DNA from: Globodera rostochiensis
Taxonomy: Eukaryota > Nematoda > Chromadorea > Rhabditida > Heteroderidae
NCBI GenBank assembly: GCA_018350325.1
Contig: JAEVLN010000020.1
Coordinates: 1,271,796-1,335,795, forward strand
Direction of reading: 5' to 3'
DNA length: 64,000 bases
A model generated the notes under the pieces. The model made no database searches. It was not told the origin of the DNA and saw nothing but the letters and a program-made list of their open reading frames with translations. The position numbers and the translations under genes were made by a program. The first letter of the stretch is position 1; the number at the start of each line of letters is the position of its first letter. Of this stretch, positions 61,301-64,000 are shown one piece after another.

Positions 61301-62396
61301 CCCGAGGCACATTCAAATGATGAAATCCTCTCTCCCGAGTTTTTAGAGGGTGCAGGTTGCTTGCCCATTTCCCATGTTTCGAAATTTACTTTATTTCATT
61401 TCGGGCTCTGTTTTCTTGAAGACTTCCCCTTTTCTGAGCATTCTAATGCGTTTTCGAGTGGAAATGTTGTGAAGGGGGGGGGGGGAATTGGGGGGGGGGC
61501 TCGTTGACCTTAATCGCGGCGATCCGTCGGACATTTTCTCCCCCACCATCACTCGCCTCTTTTTACAGTTTTTCATTGTCGCAACGGTGTAAGCTGGTGC
61601 CCGTCTCTTCTCCTCTCTTTACCCCTCCAAAAATCCTCCGATTAAATTTTTGTGAAGAAAAAAATGATCGCTTCAAATCAAGAAATATTTTTTGGTTCGA
61701 TTTACTTTTATGCCCCTTAAAATACAAAAAAAAATGCCATAATCTTCCCTTGAGGGGATGGATGCTTTTTTCCAACTCATTTTTACTTCCAACGAATGTA
61801 ACTCTGACCTAATTGAGCATTTTTTGTTGGTGACCTCACCGGGGAAAGACCAGACAATAATTTGGGCGGGCTTCCCCCGCCGTTGGCTTGGCTTGGGTTT
61901 GCCATCCCCTCCCCCCCCCCGATGGACTTTCACTCTTCTCCCCGTCAGTCTGTGGGGGGGGGGGAGGATCCATCCCCCCCCCCCTCACCTTATGGCGGTG
62001 CCCTCCGTTGGGGTGGTCATTCGTCCATTTCCTTTGGTCGCGTCGTTTAGCAATTTTTTCCATCGGAGCAAAGAATTTTTCACAAAATATTCGTTCGTTT
62101 AGGTGTTTTGCCTAATACATTAAGATTTAAATAATCTAAGAATGGCATTCCATTCCATTGAATTGCAAAGGCTTTATCATTCCTTTCTCTTACCGTCAAC
62201 AAATTTTGATTTATTTACTTGTTCTTTCTCGCTCTTCTGTCTGATCAATTTTCTTCTCACTATTGGTTACTCTTTATCTCCTGATCATCTCCCCGTCTGA
62301 TCTACATATACGTCTGGCCTGTCTTTCTCTCTCACAGTGTCTTCTGTTGCTCTCTCTGATCGCTCTGATCTATGCCGGCGGCACTCGGCGCCACTC

Positions 62397-62504
62397 CCCG
62401 TCCGGTCAACCCGTAGATCCGAACTAGTCTCTCGAGTCCTCGCCTCCTGAGGCACGGACCCCATTTGGGCAGACTGGCTCGGCGTTTCGGGTGGATCGTG
62501 CGGG
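62397..62504 (+). ncRNA. mir-100: miR-100 precursor hairpin
   Basis: The 5' arm holds AACCCGTAGATCCGAACT from 62408, matching the first 18 bases of the widely conserved miR-100; only the 3' end (AGTCT) differs. The seed ACCCGTA is intact. The opposite arm (62471-62492, AGACTGGCTCGGCGTTTCGG...) pairs back along most of its length, with a few mismatches typical of animal microRNA duplexes. The base is extended by CCCGTCCGGTC against GGATCGTGCGGG. The loop is about 40 bases. C. elegans has the diverged miR-51 family instead. The hairpin lies about 520 bp upstream of let-7 on the same strand, as in the ancestral bilaterian cluster. Mature ends are estimated. Confidence 0.9.
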
Positions 62505-62916
62505 AGTACCGACAGCGGATGGCCCACCGCAAACGACGACAACATTTCGACCATATTTATTCAAATTGCTACACTATTATTCCCCGAGGGGCACTATTAT
62601 TCCCTAAAAATCAAAATGCCAACCCCAAAATATTTAATATTTACTAAAGTGTCAGATTGCCGACAAAGCTCTTTTCAAAAGAAAACAATTTTGGTCTGCC
62701 GAATAAAATAATGATTAGGAAAAAGCAATTTTGATCTGTCGAGAATTTAGAAAATTTGGTTTTATTAAAGCGAAAAATGAAAAGCAATTTTGGGTTGCAT
62801 TTATTGAGAATTTGATGGGCGGGAACCGATTCGTTCTAGCTAGCAAGAAAAGGTTCATTTTCTGCGTCTTTGTGGAAATCTTGGTAACTACGGCACACCA
62901 ACGTATCTGCACCACC

Positions 62917-63010
62917 GGGTTCCGTCAAGCTGAGGTAGTAGGTTGTATAGTTCTGGAACGGTATCTGTTGGAGGAAACTAAGCAGCCTGCTCACTCGCCA
63001 GACGGAACCC
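62917..63010 (+). ncRNA. let-7: let-7 microRNA precursor hairpin
   Basis: The sequence at 62931-62952 is identical to the 22-base mature let-7 conserved from worms to humans; it begins TGAGGTAGTAGG and ends TATAGTT. The 3' arm (about 62976-62997, AACTAAGCAGCCTGCTCACT) pairs with it using wobbles and small bulges. The stem is closed by a perfect 10-bp helix: GGGTTCCGTC (62917-62926) against GACGGAACCC (63001-63010). The terminal loop is about 23 bases. let-7 represses lin-41 and other timing genes at the larval-to-adult switch. It is likely co-transcribed with the miR-100 hairpin upstream. Confidence 0.98.
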
Positions 63011-63161
63011 ATCGCGGACCCAGCGGCACGGCAATCTCCGATCCAAACATCGAGCGTCATCGCCTCTGATCAGCAGCAGTCTCTCTTCTCGGTCGCAGAA
63101 CATTAGGGGACCAAATTCAATTAAAAAAACATTCGAAATTTTAAACTGATAGGATAAAAGA

Positions 63162-63452
63162 ATGGCACTTCGCGGACAAAAAATAAATTATAGTAAAGAA
63201 TTTGTCTCCACATTTAATGCCGATTGTTTTAGAAAAGTTTTTGAGTTTGATAGTAAGGCATTCCCGACACCGACTAAACAGCAGATCGAGCTTCGTTCCA
63301 TCTACACCTTCGTTTCTTCCGCCGATGACTTAGGGGCGCAGAGGAAAAGCCGCGTGTTCGAGGAAATAATAAACATTTTATACGCTGTATTTATGCGCGT
63401 TACATTACTGTATTATATATGTGTTGCACATCGCTTAAAACATCTGCTTTGA
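63162..63452 (+). CDS. Unrecognised 96-codon open frame
   Basis: The frame starts MALRGQKINYSKEF 150 bp after the let-7 hairpin and ends in a hydrophobic stretch (ILYAVFMRVTLLYYICVA). The first two th­irds look protein-like in composition, but I see no family motif or flanking exon. It may be chance, part of the primary microRNA transcript, or a small gene. Confidence 0.2.
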   Translation: MALRGQKINYSKEFVSTFNADCFRKVFEFDSKAFPTPTKQQIELRSIYTFVSSADDLGAQRKSRVFEEIINILYAVFMRVTLLYYICVAHRLKHLL

Positions 63453-63727
63453 TACTACGGTAGCCCGAATCACACTATATTATTTTTGTCAGAAACCAGG
63501 GTTGCGATGAGTGAATGTGTAGAGAAACCAAGCGAATACCAAAATGACCCGTAGAGTCGGGTTTATCAGGTGTACTTAACCACAATTTTGATCACCAAGG
63601 AAACTTTTTGAGTTCTCGGTTTCCATCATTGCAACCCGGTTTTGTTGAGCGGGATAAGAAGTCACCGATCACCATCCCAAAATGCAGACATCTCTCCCCC
63701 CATCCACAGAGCAAATAGCACTAATTA
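63453..63727. other. Spacer before the aconitase 3' end
   Basis: AT-rich interval containing a TACGGTAG word at 63458 and the 3' UTR of the minus-strand aconitase gene. Nothing else is seen. Confidence 0.5.
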
Positions 63728-64000
63728 TCATTTGTTGCTGGCCGCCTTCAACTGCTTCATACGGTTGAGTGCCGAACCGGCCTTGAACCACTCAATTTGA
63801 CCTTCGTTCAGCGTATGCTGCAGCTCAACTTCGTCCGCACTGCCATCTTTGTGCTGAAATTTTGATTTTAACTTTTTTATTCACAAGAATTTTTTGGTTA
63901 AATGTCTTTTTGAAATTGTTAACCACCTTCAAAACGCATTTGACCGGCTTCCCGGGCGCGAGTCCGCCAAGGCCGAGCAGCGACACACGGTCGTCCGGAC
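63728..64000 (-). CDS. aco-2: Mitochondrial aconitase (ACO2), 3' end only
   Basis: Aconitate hydratase of the citric acid cycle, a [4Fe-4S] enzyme of the mitochondrial matrix. The visible C-terminus reads [20 protein letters not shown], then across an intron [20 protein letters not shown] and [20 protein letters not shown] before the stop. This matches ACO2 (human ends [20 protein letters not shown]), not the cytosolic IRP1 form. Exons visible: 63927 to beyond 64000, and 63728-63853. The intron is a standard GT-AG. The catalytic domains and cluster-binding cysteines lie to the right, outside the window. Confidence 0.93.

Larger units (their letters stand above)
55134..62396. other. Gene-poor region with microsatellites and C/G homopolymers
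   Basis: About 7.3 kb without convincing genes. It contains CT and GA microsatellites (listed separately), C runs near 58180, 58630, 58937, 59103, 60236-60262, 60810 and 60861, and G runs near 58045, 59828, 60580-60597 and 61475-61498. ATCCGTCCGT- and CCCGAGGGG-type words are frequent. The right end may include the primary transcript start of the microRNA cluster, but I see no promoter motif I would defend. Confidence 0.55.

Noticed and set aside
62332..62554. Protein-coding frames over the miR-100 hairpin
   Set aside because: Both minus-strand frames are antisense to a conserved microRNA hairpin and have no protein similarity.

Overview
The window reads as a gene-dense stretch of nematode nuclear DNA. 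Every recognisable gene is split by many short introns and the products are animal-type (alpha-adaptin, arginine kinase, prominin, FGF, two-pore K+ channel, let-7). One peptide precursor carries a peptide I recall from the C. elegans NLP-3 precursor. Spliced models built by hand close in frame across up to 21 exons. Frequent GC-AG introns and AAG 3' splice sites make a tylenchid plant-parasitic nematode such as a cyst nematode plausible, but that is inference.

Layout. 1-4061, minus strand: the 5' part of dph-2 and a complete arginine kinase with a membrane-anchor or mitochondrial-type leader. 5285-17119, plus strand: ISY1 splicing factor, AP-2 alpha-adaptin and an arrestin-domain protein. 17794-22465, minus: prominin. 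22466-27979: gene-poor, with G/C homopolymers and a tandem repeat. 27980-29341, plus: an ERp18/TXNDC12-like thioredoxin protein with a Lys/Glu-rich tail. 29491-32509, minus: a seven-helix receptor. 34024-35347, minus: an FGF8/17/18-like ligand. 36751-37183, plus: an nlp-3-like neuropeptide precursor. 37514-39302, minus: a K2P-type channel with aberrant pore loops. 39998-42615, minus: a coiled-coil protein. 43067-47902, plus: WASH-complex subunit 2 (FAM21). 47903-62396: almost gene-free, dominated by a 3-kb, 27-bp minisatellite at 52068-55133. 62397-63010, plus: two microRNA hairpins, miR-100 and let-7, about 520 bp apart. 63728-64000, minus: the 3' end of mitochondrial aconitase.

The genes are mostly independent transcription units. 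AP-2 alpha, the arrestin-domain protein and FAM21 all act in membrane trafficking. ISY1 and alpha-adaptin are 222 bp apart on one strand and could form an operon. The most notable element is the miR-100/let-7 cluster in the otherwise gene-poor right end: the ancestral bilaterian linkage is kept here, although C. elegans has lost it. Exon coordinates come from reading frames, splice motifs and family conservation; they have not been checked against transcripts.
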